A stretch of 15,413 bases of DNA, from the NCBI GenBank assembly GCA_044464175.1, contig JBIQLO010000090.1:1-15413 (forward strand), in the 5' to 3' direction. The notes under the pieces were generated by a model. The model saw only the letters and a list, made by a program, of their open reading frames with translations, was not told the DNA's origin and did no database searches. Origin of the DNA: JBIQLO01 sp044464175. GTDB lineage: Bacteria > Planctomycetota > Phycisphaerae > Tepidisphaerales > Tepidisphaeraceae. Below, in pieces: positions 13,658 through 15,413 of the stretch. How positions within the stretch are numbered: position 1 is the stretch's first letter; every line of letters starts with the position of its first letter. Made by a program: the position numbers and the translations under genes.

Positions 13658-15268
13658 CTACGGGGAAAGTTCGCGCAATCGCCGCATGACTTGGGCCAAG
13701 TCGCCGGTGGGGTGGGCGAGGGAGCGGTAGAGGGGGTAGAGGGTGTCGTATTGTTTTTGATGGGCGGGGTTGGGGCGGTAGAGCAGGTCGGGGCGCTGGC
13801 GGGCCATGGCGTGGATGGCGGATTCGATGGAAGGGTGGATTCCGGCGGCCAGACAGCCGAGGATGGCGGCGCCCAGGGCGACGGACTGATTCGATTCGGC
13901 CAGGGCGACCGGTTCGCCCAGAACGTCGGCGCAGATCTGCATGAGGAGGGGGGATTTGTCGGGCAGGCCGCCGGAGGCGACGAAGCGGCGGACGGGGAGG
14001 CGGGCATCGCGGAGGGTCTGGACGATCCAGCGCAGGCCCATGGCGGTGGCTTCGAGCAGGGCGCGGTAGAGCTGTTCGGGGCGGGTGTTCAGGGTGAGGC
14101 CGAGGAATGCGCCACTGAGGTGGGGGTCCATCAGGGGGGTGCGGCAGCCATTGAGCCAGTCCAAGGCGAGCACGCCGCCGCTGCCGGGGGGCAGGGCGGC
14201 GGCGCGGCGGTTCAGTTCCGCGTGATCCATTTGCAATACAGAGGCGGCCCAGGCGAAGGCATCGCCGACGCTGGCCTGGCCGGTTTCGTAGCCGAAGTAG
14301 CCGGGGAGGATGCCTTCGGCGACGACACCGGCGACGCCGGGGACCAGGGCTTCGGTGGTGGCGTTCATCATGTGGCAGGCGCTGGTGCCCAGGACCAGGA
14401 CCATGGTGTCGGGCTCGGCGACGCCGGCGCCGGGAACGCCGGCATGGGCGTCGATGATGGCGGTGGCGATGGGGGTGCCGGGGTGGAGGCCCAGGCGCGG
14501 GGCCATGGCATGGGACAGGGCGCCGGCGGGGGTGCCGGGGGCCTGGAGGGCGCCGGGGAGTTTGGTGAGCACATCGGCGAGCCGGGGATGGACGGCGGCG
14601 AAGTAGTCGGCCGAGGGGTAGCCGGTTTGGGCGTTCCACATCGCCTTATAGCCGGCCTGGCAGGTGGAGCGGACCAGGGGGCCGCCGGTGAGCTGCCAGA
14701 CGATCCAGTCGCCGGCCTCAAGCCAGACCTCGGCCGCGTTGTAGACGTCGGGGGCATTTTCGAGGGTTTCCAGGACCTTGGGGAAGAACCATTCCAGGGA
14801 GATCGCGCCGCCGTAGCGCTGGAGCCAGGGTTCCTTGCGCTGGGCGGCGATTTAGTTGATGCGGTCGGCCTGGGATTTTGCGCCATGGTGCTTCCAGAGC
14901 CTGGGCCAGGCGAGCGGGGTCTTGGCGAAGGGGTCCAGGCGGCACAGGGGGGTGCCGTCGGCCAGGGTGGGGAGCATGGTGCAACTGGTGAAATCGACGC
15001 CCAGGCCGACGATTTGGTCGGGATGGAGGCCGGCCTGGGTGAGGGCGTCGCGGCAGGCGAGGACCATGGAGTCGATCCAATCCTGCGGATGCTGGAGCGC
15101 GTAGTCGGGGGGAAGGGGGACATTGCTGGTGGGGAGCGTGCGATCGATGACGCCGTGGGGATAGCGTTCGACGGCCTGGGCGGCGCAGGATCCATCGGCG
15201 ACGTTGACGAGCAGCGCGCGGACGGATTCGGTGCCGAAGTCAAGGCCGATGGAATAGCGACGGGGCAT
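13658..15268 (-). pseudogene. araB: L-ribulokinase (FGGY kinase) broken by one in-frame stop
   Basis: Ribulokinase phosphorylates L-ribulose in arabinose breakdown. The frame from ATG 15268 runs 536 codons, a normal AraB length, but codon 139 is TAA (14854-14852). Homology continues in the same frame on both sides. Before the stop: IGLDFGTESVRALLV (7-21), GLGVDFTSCTMLP and WKHHGAKSQADRIN. Immediately after: IAAQRKEPWLQRYGGAISLE, then WFFPKVLETLENAPDVYNAA and EAGDWIVWQLTG. The C-terminal domain has AIIDAHAGVPGAG with the catalytic-base Asp and LVLGTSACHMM, both of the ribulokinase subgroup rather than xylulokinase. No frameshift or other lesion is seen. At this spot relatives usually have a Glu, Gln or Lys-type residue, so a one-base change of GAA, CAA or AAA would suffice. 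It could be a recent nonsense mutation or a base-call error. ATG 14641 is a possible but unlikely restart. No SD precedes 15268. Confidence 0.85.
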
Positions 15269-15305
15269 GGGAGGATGGTAAAGGGAAAAGGGCCAGGGGA
15301 AAACG

Positions 15306-15405
15306 GGTGGGTTGGGTTCGTTGGGAAATACGCGCTTGTGGGTTCGGGGGGAAAATCGTTGATTCTGGAGCGCCAGGGGGGATTTGGGTTTGGTTCGTTT
15401 GGGTT
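15306..15405 (-). promoter_or_regulatory. A/C-rich leader element, copy 2 (upstream of araB)
   Basis: Read on the minus strand, AACCCAAACGAACC (15405-15392), 15 nt, CTGGCGCT (15376-15369), then AACGATTTTCCCCCCGAACC and a later AACGAACCCAACCCA. It aligns with the cinA leader at 5065-5164. It ends 37 nt before the araB ATG, and the start is preceded by CATCCTCCC rather than an SD. The copy may extend beyond the window edge at 15413. The araB promoter is not in the window. Confidence 0.7.
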
Positions 15406-15413
15406 CGTTGGTT

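Noticed and set aside
14852..14854. TAA in araB as a reassigned sense codon or programmed readthrough
   Set aside because: TAA ends rpmE, the small lipoprotein gene and the anti-sigma-like gene in this window, and no readthrough context is visible; mutation or base-call error is simpler.
14368..15243. Minus-strand 291-codon frame spanning the araB stop
   Set aside because: Ser/Pro-rich out-of-frame reading of araB; it does not repair the gene, since kinase homology continues in the original frame on both sides of the TAA.

Overview
The window is GC-rich chromosomal DNA with short intergenic gaps. The genes mix metabolism, secretion and regulation. Some genes have strong Shine-Dalgarno (SD) sites and others have none. 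There are several GC-rich palindromic intergenic repeats, an ECF sigma/anti-sigma operon and a GTP-type PEP carboxykinase. Together these suggest Planctomycetota, perhaps a Phycisphaerae-like member. That placement is an inference from style, since there is no rRNA or other decisive marker here. I see no phage, transposase, CRISPR array, defence island or tRNA.

Layout. The left edge holds the C-terminal half of SecF (2-817). It is followed by a long inverted repeat and an exported phytase-like/esterase-like protein (969-2015). A convergent, minus-strand class-III aminotransferase of the glutamate-1-semialdehyde aminomutase fold comes next (2168-3490). A minus-strand pair follows: rpmE (4513-4755) and a lipoprotein gene (3841-4464). 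The divergent gap of 4756-5180 holds a near-consensus sigma-70 promoter and an A/C-rich leader in front of cinA (5181-6422). Convergent to cinA is argF (6447-7367, minus), which is divergent from pckG (7454-9208, plus). Two small minus-strand genes follow: a probable DUF7674 protein (9284-9718) and a lipoprotein with a clear intrinsic terminator (9848-10165).

At 10511-12639 lies a plus-strand three-gene unit: ECF sigma factor, single-pass anti-sigma-like membrane protein and an exported coiled-coil protein. Its codons end mostly in G, whereas those of most neighbours end in C. A minus-strand two-TM protein (12683-13609) follows. The right edge is an L-ribulokinase (araB, minus, 13658-15268) interrupted by one in-frame TAA.

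The genes do not form one pathway. The strongest undescribed signal is a leader of about 100 nt shared by cinA and araB, two unrelated genes about 10 kb apart on opposite strands. In the 65-nt core it aligns without gaps, with 49 identities, and both genes begin after a pyrimidine-rich CCTCCC-ATG with no SD site. A second signal is a family of TGTAGG-headed palindromes, mostly at gene 3' ends. The window shows no complete novel multi-gene system.
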